NCBI GenBank assembly: GCA_934320895.1
Contig: CAKRFY010000014.1
Coordinates: 1-64,000, forward strand
Reading direction: 5' to 3'
Length of the DNA: 64,000 bases
Origin: an uncultured Lachnospiraceae bacterium
GTDB taxonomy: Bacteria > Bacillota > Clostridia > Lachnospirales > Lachnospiraceae
In this document: positions 53,877 through 62,512 of the stretch, piece by piece
Layout of the letters: each line of letters starts with the position of its first letter
Position numbering within the stretch: position 1 is the first letter of the stretch
The notes under the pieces: model-generated
Told to the model about the DNA's origin: nothing
What the model saw: only the letters and a program-made list of their open reading frames with translations
Databases searched by the model: none
Translations under genes and position numbers: made by a program

Positions 53877-55529
53877 TTATTTTTTCTGTACATATTTAAG
53901 ACAGTCAAGTGTTACTGCTGCAAGGATGATAATACCTTCAAAAATAAACTGAAGGTTTGTATCAATTCCAAGAATTGTAAGTGAATATGTAAGAGAAGTG
54001 AAAATAAGTACACCTGTTACTACACCTGAAATCTTTCCAATACCACCTGTAAATGATACACCACCAACTACACATGCCGCAATTGCATCCATATCCCATC
54101 CTTGACCATATGCTGCACTACCCGAACCTACCATTCTGTTACATTCAAGCCATGAGCCAAATCCGTAAAGAATACCTGCAAGAATGAAAGCTCCCAAAGT
54201 CACCTTAAATACTGAAATACCTGAAACCGCTGCTGCTTCCGGATTTCCACCTACCGCAAACAAATTCTTTCCAAAAGTTGTTTTGTTCCAAATAAACCAC
54301 ACAATTGCTATAGCGACTATTGCCCAAAGTATAATTGTTGGGAAACCACCTATTTGAGGAATAAAAATATTAGGGATTGATGCGTCAATTGCACCAAATG
54401 AAACACCTTTTGTTGCATATGTAACTAAACCAAAGATGATAAGCATATTAGCCATTGTCGAAATAAATGGATGCATCTTAAATTTAGCCATAAAGAAGCC
54501 TGCTATCATAGAAAAGAATGTTGTCAAGATAACGCAAACAACCAATGCCAATATTGCTCTTGATACAGGACTCATACTTGAAAAATCAAATATATGACCA
54601 AATACTCCGCCTGTATTAACACCACTATGCATTATTATGGTCGACGCTACCATGCCCATACCAACCATACGACCAACAGAAAGATCTGTTCCTGTTAAAA
54701 GAATCAATCCCGCAACACCAAGAGCTAAGAACATTCTAGGGGAAGCCTGTTGTAAAATGTTAAGTATATTTGTGTATGTAAGCAACTGTGTATTTTTTAC
54801 TATTGGAGTTATTGCACATAATCCAATAAATATTAGAACAATAACAATATATAATCCATTCTTGTAAAGGAATTGTGACAAATTAAATGAATACTTGTAG
54901 TTCTCTATACTCTGCGCTCTCTTTTGAGCAAATGTATACTTTGACATTCGTAACAAATCAATTAAATGATACTTATGTAAAAATGCATCATGTTTTCTGT
55001 CCTTGATCTCCTGACACTTTGACTCATGTGACATTTTGGCATCATATAATTTATTTTTGTAAACATATTTTTCATCTCTAATTTCATCCGAATCGGATAA
55101 TGCACTTAACCGTGCTGTATGTTCTTCTTTTAATATTGCACATTTTTTTTCATACTCTTTGTTTTCAGCCTCTTTTTCAGCCTCACAACTATTAACTACT
55201 TTATTGTAATATAGGCTGTTGTATTTTTCTGAAAGATAATTTTCAGCTTCGGCAATTAATTTTTTCACCTTATCTTTATTGCGACTTTCAATTGCTTTTG
55301 CCTCTTCTAATGCTTTCTTATCACTTTCAATAATTTTTACTTTTTCTTCTTTTGATAGATTTTTACTTTCTTTTACAACTGCAATATGGTTCTTCAAGCT
55401 CCTAACTTTATCCGTACCATCTAGACGTAAAGCATCTATCTGCTCCTGTATTTTTCCTATATATTCATCTATGGGCTCACGAAGTTTTAACTCTTCTTCA
55501 GCCGAAAGAACAAAACCTTTTTCTGCCAT
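53877..55529 (-). CDS. mglC: Galactose/methylgalactoside ABC permease with long cytoplasmic N-terminal extension
   Basis: 550 residues. Residues from about 225 on form the MglC/RbsC-type permease with eight to ten membrane segments; GVAGLILLTGTDLSVGR, the EAA-like NKTTFGKNLFAVGGNPEAAAVSGI loop and CVVGGVSFTGGIGK are family signatures. The first 220 residues are unusual: highly charged, Lys/Glu-rich and heptad-like (for example IESDKKALEEAKAIESRNKDK split over 69-86), without a membrane segment, thus a predicted cytoplasmic coiled coil. Ordinary MglC is about 330-400 residues. Last gene of mglB-mglA-mglC, 17 bases after mglA. Confidence 0.93.
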   Translation of the reverse strand: MAEKGFVLSAEEELKLREPIDEYIGKIQEQIDALRLDGTDKVRSLKNHIAVVKESKNLSKEEKVKIIESDKKALEEAKAIESRNKDKVKKLIAEAENYLSEKYNSLYYNKVVNSCEAEKEAENKEYEKKCAILKEEHTARLSALSDSDEIRDEKYVYKNKLYDAKMSHESKCQEIKDRKHDAFLHKYHLIDLLRMSKYTFAQKRAQSIENYKYSFNLSQFLYKNGLYIVIVLIFIGLCAITPIVKNTQLLTYTNILNILQQASPRMFLALGVAGLILLTGTDLSVGRMVGMGMVASTIIMHSGVNTGGVFGHIFDFSSMSPVSRAILALVVCVILTTFFSMIAGFFMAKFKMHPFISTMANMLIIFGLVTYATKGVSFGAIDASIPNIFIPQIGGFPTIILWAIVAIAIVWFIWNKTTFGKNLFAVGGNPEAAAVSGISVFKVTLGAFILAGILYGFGSWLECNRMVGSGSAAYGQGWDMDAIAACVVGGVSFTGGIGKISGVVTGVLIFTSLTYSLTILGIDTNLQFIFEGIIILAAVTLDCLKYVQKK

Positions 55530-55546
55530 TTTTTTGCTCCTCTCTT

Positions 55547-57055
55547 TTACAAATACTTAGCACTAAGTCTTAGTAATTCTTCCTGATTTGTTTCTTTTGT
55601 ATTAACTATTCCTGCAAGATGTCCGTTAGACATAACCCCTATTCTATTAGTTATACCTAGAATTTCTGGCATTTCGGATGAAACAACAATAATTGTTTTT
55701 CCCTGCTTTGCCATATTGATAATCAATTCGTATATTTCATACTTTGCTCCGACATCGATACCTCTTGTCGGATCGTCCATCATAAAAATATTAGGTGAAC
55801 GTTCAAGCCATCTACCGAATATTACTTTCTGCTGATTACCACCTGAAAGGCTTGTAATCATATCATCAGGTCCCATACACTTAGTGTGCATAACTTTGAT
55901 TTCATTTGCCGTTGTACGAACCATTTCATCTTTAGATAACGCTACTCCCTTTTTATAATGGTTCATGTTTGCAATAGTAGTATTAAACGTAATGTCTCCC
56001 TTTAGGAATAATCCATTAGCCTTTCTTTCTTCTGTTATAAGTGCAAATCCATGATCCATTGCATCTTTGGTCGACGTGAAATTCATTATTTTGCCATCAT
56101 AGATCACATTTCCTGCTGCTCTTGTACGCATTCCAAATATCGTTTCGAGCAATTCTGTTCTTCCTGCACCTACAAGTCCATATAATCCAAAAATTTCTCC
56201 TTTTCGTATATCAAAAGATATATTTTGAAGTTTTGGTGCATATTTAGTAGATAAATTTTTCACTGAGAAAATAATTTCTCCCGGTTCATTATCCACAGGT
56301 GGAAATCTGTTATCAAGTGAACGTCCAACCATTGCTGATATAAGTTCGTTCATATCTGTATCTTTACTATCTTTTGTCATAACAAGGCTTCCATCTCGCA
56401 AAACTGAAACCTGATCACAAATTTCAAATATTTCATCCATTTTGTGTGATATGTATATTAATGAAATGCCCTGTGTTTTCAATTGTCTCATCATTTTGAA
56501 CAACTTTTCAACTTCCGGTGCTGTAAGGGATGATGTAGGCTCGTCAAGTACGATTACTTTTGAATTATATGATATAGCTTTTGCGATTTCACACATCTGT
56601 CTTTGTGATACGGACATTTTCTTCATCGGCTGAGTCATATTCACTGTAATTCCAAGTTTTCTAAATAAGTCTGAAGCTTCTTTTTTCATTCTTCCTTCAT
56701 CAACTACACCTATTGAATTTCTGGGATACCTTCCCAAAAATAAATTATCTACAACACTTCTCTCAAGACATTGATTGAGTTCCTGATGTACCATTGCCAC
56801 ACCATTTTCCAATGCTTCTTTCGGACCTGAAAAGTTTACTTCTTTCCCATCTAAGATTATAGTTCCTTCGTCCTTTTGATAAGTTCCGAAGAGACATTTC
56901 ATCATTGTCGATTTTCCGGCTCCGTTTTCACCCATAAGTCCCATAATAGAACCCGGTTTAACATTTAAACTAATATGTTTTAAAACCTTATTTCGGCCAA
57001 ATGATTTGCTCATTCCATTAATCGACAAGATATATTCATTTTTATCTCCTGCCAT
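55547..57055 (-). CDS. mglA: Galactose/methylgalactoside ABC ATP-binding protein
   Basis: 502 residues with two fused ABC domains, as in MglA/RbsA. The first has Walker A GENGAGKSTMMK, signature MSVSQRQMCEIAKA and Walker B VIVLDEPTSSL; the second has a degenerate Walker A GLVGAGRTELLE, signature LSGGNQQKVIFGRW and Walker B IFMMDDPTRGIDVG. It powers the MglC permease. Separated from mglB by 81 bases with a hairpin. Confidence 0.96.
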   Translation of the reverse strand: MAGDKNEYILSINGMSKSFGRNKVLKHISLNVKPGSIMGLMGENGAGKSTMMKCLFGTYQKDEGTIILDGKEVNFSGPKEALENGVAMVHQELNQCLERSVVDNLFLGRYPRNSIGVVDEGRMKKEASDLFRKLGITVNMTQPMKKMSVSQRQMCEIAKAISYNSKVIVLDEPTSSLTAPEVEKLFKMMRQLKTQGISLIYISHKMDEIFEICDQVSVLRDGSLVMTKDSKDTDMNELISAMVGRSLDNRFPPVDNEPGEIIFSVKNLSTKYAPKLQNISFDIRKGEIFGLYGLVGAGRTELLETIFGMRTRAAGNVIYDGKIMNFTSTKDAMDHGFALITEERKANGLFLKGDITFNTTIANMNHYKKGVALSKDEMVRTTANEIKVMHTKCMGPDDMITSLSGGNQQKVIFGRWLERSPNIFMMDDPTRGIDVGAKYEIYELIINMAKQGKTIIVVSSEMPEILGITNRIGVMSNGHLAGIVNTKETNQEELLRLSAKYL

Positions 57056-57081
57056 ATCTATACTTCCTTTTCTTTTAATAA

Positions 57082-57099
57082 GGGGGCTTTACAGCCCCC
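57082..57099 (-). promoter_or_regulatory. GC-rich hairpin between mglB and mglA
   Basis: GGGGGCT / AGCCCCC with a 4-base loop and TTATTAAAAG after it on the minus strand. Such hairpins behind binding-protein genes commonly protect the upstream mRNA or partly stop transcription, so that mglB is made in excess of mglA and mglC. Confidence 0.6.
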
Positions 57100-57136
57100 A
57101 TTAACAACCAACCAGTTTAATCTCAAGCTAACAATT

Positions 57137-58432
57137 CTAGTTTGAAAGAATTGATGTATATGAAGCCGCATTATCCGTTTTAACCATATTAATTGCAAAT
57201 GCATCGTATTCACTTGGGTTACCTAAACGGTTTGTAATATTTGATTCTGTCTGACCATCACCACCAATGTAATCAACTTTCAAGTTAAGAAGGTCATCAT
57301 ATTTTTCAAGCAGTGGCTGATATGTTGAACTAAGGAAGTTATCTGATGCATTGTAAATATTAAGCCATACTTTCTTTTCAGGACTCTTACTTGCATCAAG
57401 CTGCTTGGAAACCTTATCATAAATCTTTGTTGAATCCGTAAAGTCTTTGTAATTTTCTTCTGTTACGGCTACATTTAATGCATAATATGATCTTTCTTCT
57501 TCACTGTATCTGTAATCTTCATCTTTTGTAAGGCAATTTCCTGCATCATCCGCTGTACCTATACCTGTATCAACATCTACGCCATCAAGTGCATTGCGAA
57601 GAACTCTAAGTGTCAGATATGCCTGTACATCTGCGTGCTGTGAAATTGTTCCGCCGTATCCTTCTGCAATTGCTGCAACTGCATCGCTGTTAGCATCATA
57701 TCCGAATGTTGGAACTTTGTTGTCTTTTGCCCATGCATTGAACATTGACATTCCCATACCATCGTTATTAGAAACAACTATATCAATTTGTTTACCAAAT
57801 GATGCAGTCCATGTTCCAATGGCATTACCGGCAGTTGCTGCATCCCATGTTGCCCCTGCTGAATTTTTCATTTCCTGTGAAGCAAGTTCTCTTATTGTAT
57901 ATGTTTTTCCATTTACTTCTAACTTCGCATCCTTTACTACTTTAGATTTTCCGTCTACATTTGTTCCAGCCGGCTTTGATTCAACACTTCCGTTCTTTTC
58001 TACTGCCGTTCCAAGTTGAGAACGAACACCACATGTACGTGCTATCGAATCATTGTGTCCGATATCGCCAATTGCAAGCACATATCCGATTACACCATCT
58101 CCATTTCTGTCAATTTCATCAATATGCTTTTTAATATATTCAAGGACCATCTTTCCTTGAAGTTCTGCACCCTGATTAGCATCAAATCCTACATAATATG
58201 TGTCTTTATTAAATGTAAGAGCTGTCTTGTCAAGTTCACCTGTTGAACTGTTTGACGGCTGACGGTTATACCAACATAAAGGTTTATCCTTATTTGCCAC
58301 AGTTTTTTCTGCATTACCTCCATTGTTTCCACTATTCCCGTTACTTGCATTTCCACCTGATGAACCACATCCTACCATTGATAAACTAAGTGCTGCTACT
58401 ACTAACATTGTTAATAATTTTGATTTTCTCAT
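57137..58432 (-). CDS. mglB: Glucose/galactose-binding lipoprotein, circularly permuted MglB
   Basis: 431 residues. Signal peptide with lipobox MVGC (Cys22), a Gly/Asn/Ser linker (23-45), then a type I periplasmic-binding fold in permuted order. Residues 50-59 (KPLCWYNRQP) match what is normally the middle of the protein (PIIFFNREP in the 48240-49274 neighbour), and residues 353-431 (KKVWLNIYNASDNFLSS and onward) match the normal N-terminus (RVGIVTYTQDDPFINA). Sugar-site residues persist: Asp364 and Phe366, His126/Asp128/Arg132, Asn222/Asp224, Asp246; calcium loop DRNGDGVIG at 108-116. An extra insert of about 60 residues lies at 145-205. First gene of mglB-mglA-mglC. A permuted MglB is, to my recollection, known in Treponema pallidum. 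Confidence 0.93.
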   Translation of the reverse strand: MRKSKLLTMLVVAALSLSMVGCGSSGGNASNGNSGNNGGNAEKTVANKDKPLCWYNRQPSNSSTGELDKTALTFNKDTYYVGFDANQGAELQGKMVLEYIKKHIDEIDRNGDGVIGYVLAIGDIGHNDSIARTCGVRSQLGTAVEKNGSVESKPAGTNVDGKSKVVKDAKLEVNGKTYTIRELASQEMKNSAGATWDAATAGNAIGTWTASFGKQIDIVVSNNDGMGMSMFNAWAKDNKVPTFGYDANSDAVAAIAEGYGGTISQHADVQAYLTLRVLRNALDGVDVDTGIGTADDAGNCLTKDEDYRYSEEERSYYALNVAVTEENYKDFTDSTKIYDKVSKQLDASKSPEKKVWLNIYNASDNFLSSTYQPLLEKYDDLLNLKVDYIGGDGQTESNITNRLGNPSEYDAFAINMVKTDNAASYTSILSN

Positions 58433-58813
58433 TTGCTTTTCCTCCTGTTTTAACTTTTTTAATTTTTCGTTTCATTAACTATGTTTATTATAATTTTTAT
58501 CTTGTATAAAAAAAATAGAATATTTTTAGATTAAATATCAATTTTTTGCTTTTTTATAGATATTTTTACCAATAATATTTTTATATTCATTGTAATTATG
58601 CAACTTTTATATTTCTTTATTTTTATTTTTTTATGCATTTTTCACAAACAAAGATTTTCAGATAGAAGAGATAATCGTTGTTTAAAACATGAAATTGCAA
58701 ATATAATAGTTATGAGTATTATTTATGCGGTTGCCCTGACGCACGAAAGGGACATGGCACAATCCATATCCCTTTCATTTACTTTATTTTTTACTTCAGT
58801 ATAACACAGTTTT
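58433..58813 (-). other. Intergenic region between the CotH protein gene and mglB
   Basis: About 380 bases, extremely AT-rich. It should contain the mgl promoter: a TATAAT (minus strand, 58487-58492) and a TTGATA...TATTTT pair further upstream are candidates, neither compelling. No clear catabolite-responsive element is seen. A hairpin at 58745-58776 belongs to the CotH gene end. Confidence 0.4.
58745..58776. terminator. Hairpin downstream of the CotH gene
   Basis: GAAAGGGA-C-ATGG / CCAT-A-TCCCTTTC with a 6-base loop, about 38 bases after the CotH stop. There is no T-run on the minus strand and only a loose one on the plus strand, so termination is likely but not certain. Confidence 0.5.
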
Positions 58814-61483
58814 TTATTTAACTTTTACTTTACAGAACTTAACTTTCTCCTGCTGAGCAATGTATACAGCAATAATTGCTGTTCCTTTCTTCTTGGCATG
58901 CACTACACCTGCTGCATCAATCTCGGCAACCTTTTTATCTGAAGACTCATAACAGATATTAGGATTATATACCTTCGCAGGTAATAATGTAACATTTAAT
59001 TTTTCTGACTTACCTTTCTTTAATGTCATACTTGTCTTGCTCAACTTAAAATCTCTAAGTACAACAATTTCCTCCCATGAAACAACATGTACTTTACACT
59101 TCACTGCTTTTAATCCCTTTATCTTTGCGGTTACTGTACAAACTCCCTGATTTTGTACGGAATTTACAACACCATCTTTAACTGTAGCTATCTTCTTGTC
59201 AGATGTAGTCCACTTAATGTCAGGTGTAACTGCTCCAAGCGGCTGAACACTATACTTAATATTATACTCATCGTATGGTGTCATATATATATCCTTATAT
59301 TGGAAAACTAAGCTTTTAAGTTTATTAGCCTTTGTCTTCTTTTTCCATTTTGCATATATAGTAACTTTTTTAGCATTAAATGATGCATCACTAGAAAACT
59401 TAAGTTCATATGATTTTCCATCTATTTTCTGTTTATAATACCAGCCTTTAAAATAATATCCTTTTTTAACTGGATCTTTTGGCAGATCATTTTCAACTCC
59501 CTGTACATAATCTACAGTAGCATATGTCTTTCCATCAACCTTAAAAGTCATTTTCGTGCCTGAAGTAAATGTATCTATTGAAGAAATATTCTTGTCGATC
59601 CATGCAATTCTCTCACGGATCCACTGTTTAAATCTAGTCTCTTCTTCATCATATGTTATCTTTTTATTTGCTGTTGCAGGCAGATCTAAACCTTCACGCA
59701 CCTTCGTATCATCAAGAAATTCTTTTAAGATGTCATTATCTTCAAAAATATCTTCATAATTAGAAAACATTTTATTTACATAGTAATTTGCCTTTTGTGA
59801 AGCATACTGTTTCTTTGAATATGTGTCAATGATACCACCATCTTTTATTCCCTCAAGAAATTTTTCCTTTATATATGGCCATCTTGCTGCAAACTTGTCC
59901 CTAAATTTTTCATTAGTAAACAGCTTTGTAAACCATGGATTTCTCGACAGATGTAATCCTTTGACATTATTTCCATCAGTAAATTCTGTAGCTCCCCATG
60001 CAACATAATCAAAATCCCACAGAGGTCCCCAGTAAAGCTTGCCATTTCTCTTCTTGTAAAGATATGTACTTCCGTTGCCAAAAGCGTCACCATTTAATGA
60101 AAATTCCTGTACCCAGTAATAATCTATCGCTGAGTCAACATCAAGATACTCATCATATGAAATCCCTTTACTGTCTTTAAAATTTTTGCCAAAAATAGCA
60201 TTCTCTGTCTGCTGTACATAGTCTGATATATATTTATACTGCTCATCATTTTTATAATCTTCAAAATCAGGACTTTCTATAGCAAATGTCATTTCTTTTT
60301 CAGTATTTATATTTAACCTGTCGCTCTCCTGCTCACATGCCAGCAGATAGCCGCCCGTTATTGCAGAGCCACTTGTAATCGCTTTCGATTCGTCATCGGC
60401 AGCAAGGTCATCAATGTCTACTCTGCTTTTTCCTACTCTTACCTGTTCACATAAATAGTAACTTCCAAGATATTTACCGTTCATAACAACATTTACAAAC
60501 TCACATTTTGGAGTAAACTCAAGACCTATCGCATCCCCAAGCCAGTATGTAAATTTATTTCTAAGCATTGTCACATCATAATAGTTTGCTAGAAGTATCC
60601 AATGTTTGTTGGCACCCATACCCAAAAGATCTGCTTTTTTATCAAGTTTGAGCTTATATGGTCTTTTACTAGGTCCCCATGTGGAGTTTCCCCTCCCTCT
60701 TATATACTCAAGCTCATATGTTGCAGTCTTAAGTTCTTTATCTGTATACTCAGATTTATAACCATCCGGTATATTAAGTGTCATATTTCCATAACACTCT
60801 GTCTGATGACTCGCATCACCATTCATTGATGCTATAGGAGTCTTAGATTCATCAATATCTACATCTACTGTAGGTATGTCCTCATCAAGGAAAAACATAT
60901 ATTGTAACATGATTTTTAAATCTTTTCCCAAATAGTCTTTATCATTATTATCAGTCACTCTGAATGAAACTTTATGCTTTCCACTGATTTTTTCAACATT
61001 AAGCTTTGCACACTTATTATCGCTGAGTGTCCAGACATTTTTTCTATTCTGACTTGAAAGTTTTATCTTTGCAAAACTTTCATTAGAATCGTCAAGATAA
61101 AAAGAAACACTTACATCTCTCTTTCTCTCAGCCATTCCTAAAAGAACAAGATATCTGCTCTTTTCATTAAAATCGATCTGCTTATTTATAGTAAATTTCG
61201 TTTTTTCAAGTTCTTCCGTCTTTCCATTCACCATCAACGCAGATGCTTTCTCATACTTTGATAAAACTACATTTTCATTATCCTTACTTAAAAGTCCAGA
61301 GTCGTATAACTCTGAAAAATCTGACTTATCATCAGATTTGATCTCTTCTGATGACACATTCTCCTGCTTGCTGCCAGAGTCTTTTACTGTAACCGCTTTA
61401 GAATAATTCCCATTGCCAAATACAGTTACCAGTGACATAGCAACAGCCATAGTCATAGCTATAATTTTTTTCTTCTTCCTCAA
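58814..61483 (-). CDS. Secreted CotH-kinase-like protein with InlB-type and Ig-like repeats
   Basis: 889 residues from a TTG at 61483, seven bases after AAAGGAG (the ATG at 61504 overlaps that site). Signal peptide about 1-30. Middle (about 225-600): CotH domain, seen as YIRGRGNSTWGPSKRPYKLK, NKHWILLANYYDVTMLRNK, YYWVQEFSLNGDAFGNG and LYWGPLWDFDYVAWG; the last contains the metal-binding WDFD. CotH enzymes are atypical secreted kinases of the spore coat. After it come one InlB/Flg_new-type beta module (DPVKKGYYFKGWYYKQ) and two Ig-like (Big2) repeats ending CKVKVK. A surface or secreted protein; the substrate is unknown. Similar CotH proteins are frequent in Lachnospiraceae that adhere to plant fibre. 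Confidence 0.88.
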   Translation of the reverse strand: MRKKKKIIAMTMAVAMSLVTVFGNGNYSKAVTVKDSGSKQENVSSEEIKSDDKSDFSELYDSGLLSKDNENVVLSKYEKASALMVNGKTEELEKTKFTINKQIDFNEKSRYLVLLGMAERKRDVSVSFYLDDSNESFAKIKLSSQNRKNVWTLSDNKCAKLNVEKISGKHKVSFRVTDNNDKDYLGKDLKIMLQYMFFLDEDIPTVDVDIDESKTPIASMNGDASHQTECYGNMTLNIPDGYKSEYTDKELKTATYELEYIRGRGNSTWGPSKRPYKLKLDKKADLLGMGANKHWILLANYYDVTMLRNKFTYWLGDAIGLEFTPKCEFVNVVMNGKYLGSYYLCEQVRVGKSRVDIDDLAADDESKAITSGSAITGGYLLACEQESDRLNINTEKEMTFAIESPDFEDYKNDEQYKYISDYVQQTENAIFGKNFKDSKGISYDEYLDVDSAIDYYWVQEFSLNGDAFGNGSTYLYKKRNGKLYWGPLWDFDYVAWGATEFTDGNNVKGLHLSRNPWFTKLFTNEKFRDKFAARWPYIKEKFLEGIKDGGIIDTYSKKQYASQKANYYVNKMFSNYEDIFEDNDILKEFLDDTKVREGLDLPATANKKITYDEEETRFKQWIRERIAWIDKNISSIDTFTSGTKMTFKVDGKTYATVDYVQGVENDLPKDPVKKGYYFKGWYYKQKIDGKSYELKFSSDASFNAKKVTIYAKWKKKTKANKLKSLVFQYKDIYMTPYDEYNIKYSVQPLGAVTPDIKWTTSDKKIATVKDGVVNSVQNQGVCTVTAKIKGLKAVKCKVHVVSWEEIVVLRDFKLSKTSMTLKKGKSEKLNVTLLPAKVYNPNICYESSDKKVAEIDAAGVVHAKKKGTAIIAVYIAQQEKVKFCKVKVK

Positions 61484-61641
61484 AAAAACACTCCTTTCAA
61501 ACATATGCCAACATCAGTGTATTTATCAGCATATCCCACCTTAATATATGAGCAGCTACTTTATGCGCTCCTTAGAATATGTTAACACAGACATATTTTT
61601 GACACAATATGTTTGAAAGAAATGTAAGTAATTCTTAAAGT

Positions 61642-62319
61642 TTATATATTTTCTATCTGCCAGTCTATAGGTTCTACTCCATTCTTTTCAAGAAACTCGT
61701 TTGTCTGACTAAAATGCCTGCATCCAAAAAATCCACGATAAGCCGAAAGTGGACTTGGATGTGGTGCCTTTAATATAAGATGTTTTGGATTAGTAAGCAT
61801 AGGTATTTTACTCTGTGCAGGTCTTCCCCATAAAAGATATACGATAGGTCTGTCCTGTTCATTTACTGCATTTATCACAGCATCTGTAAACTGCTCCCAT
61901 CCCTTATTCTGATGTGAATTTGCCTGATGCGCTCTTACCGTAAGTACTGTATTTAACATAAGAACACCCTGATCTGCCCACTTTTTGAGATAACCATTAT
62001 TCGGTATATAACAGCCTAGATCATCATGAAGCTCTTTATAAATATTCTGAAGTGATGGCGGTATCTCCTTCTGACTCGGAAGTACCGAAAAACTAAGTCC
62101 ATGTGCCTGATTTACATTGTGATATGGATCTTGTCCAAGAATTACAACTTTTACTTTTGATAATGGTGTAAAATGAAAAGCATTGAATATATCATCTGCC
62201 GGCGGATAAACAACAACTCTGCTGTATTCTGCTTTGACAAACTCGAACAGATCCCTGTAATATGGTTTGGCAAACTCTGGCTTCAATGCCGGAAGCCAAT
62301 CATTATTTATCATTCCCAT
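61642..62319 (-). CDS. ung: Uracil-DNA glycosylase
   Basis: 225 residues, family 1 UDG that removes uracil from DNA. The water-activating loop is VVILGQDPYHNVNQAHGLSFSV (Asp64, His67 at GQDPYH), and the DNA-intercalation loop is HPSPLSAYRGFFGCRHF. Of several in-frame starts, the ATG at 62319 (MGMINNDWLP) is nine bases after GAGG and fits the family's N-terminus; the one at 62358 adds an unrelated lead. It lies downstream of hisF behind a dispersed repeat. Confidence 0.95.
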   Translation of the reverse strand: MGMINNDWLPALKPEFAKPYYRDLFEFVKAEYSRVVVYPPADDIFNAFHFTPLSKVKVVILGQDPYHNVNQAHGLSFSVLPSQKEIPPSLQNIYKELHDDLGCYIPNNGYLKKWADQGVLMLNTVLTVRAHQANSHQNKGWEQFTDAVINAVNEQDRPIVYLLWGRPAQSKIPMLTNPKHLILKAPHPSPLSAYRGFFGCRHFSQTNEFLEKNGVEPIDWQIENI

Positions 62320-62356
62320 AATAAGTTTCCTCTTTTCTGTAAATATATATATATTC

Positions 62357-62379
62357 AAGCGGATATTCGCAATCCGCTT
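62357..62379. other. 8-bp hairpin in the ung leader
   Basis: AAGCGGAT / ATCCGCTT with a 7-base loop, between the dispersed element and the ung start. No T-run follows; role unknown. Confidence 0.4.
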
Positions 62380-62392
62380 TGCTACTTGCTCA

Positions 62393-62512
62393 TAACACTA
62401 TCAGCTGATATCGCAGCATATCAGAAGGGGCCCATACCCCTCCTGATACAAGCAAGCCCCCCACTTATTGCTCTACGCAATAGAGTTGGAGGACTTCCTT
62501 GATAGTGTTAAA
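62393..62512 (-). repeat. Dispersed MITE-like element, copy C (most complete)
   Basis: 120 bp with inverted ends TAACACTATCA (62393-62403) and TGATAGTGTTA (62500-62510). Contains hairpin CTCTATTGCGTAGAGCAATAA and a strong hairpin TATCAGGAGGGG / CCCCTTCTGATA. Its end supplies the TAA stop codon of hisF, and a TA is found at each border, compatible with a TA target duplication. Oriented with ung downstream. Confidence 0.75.
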
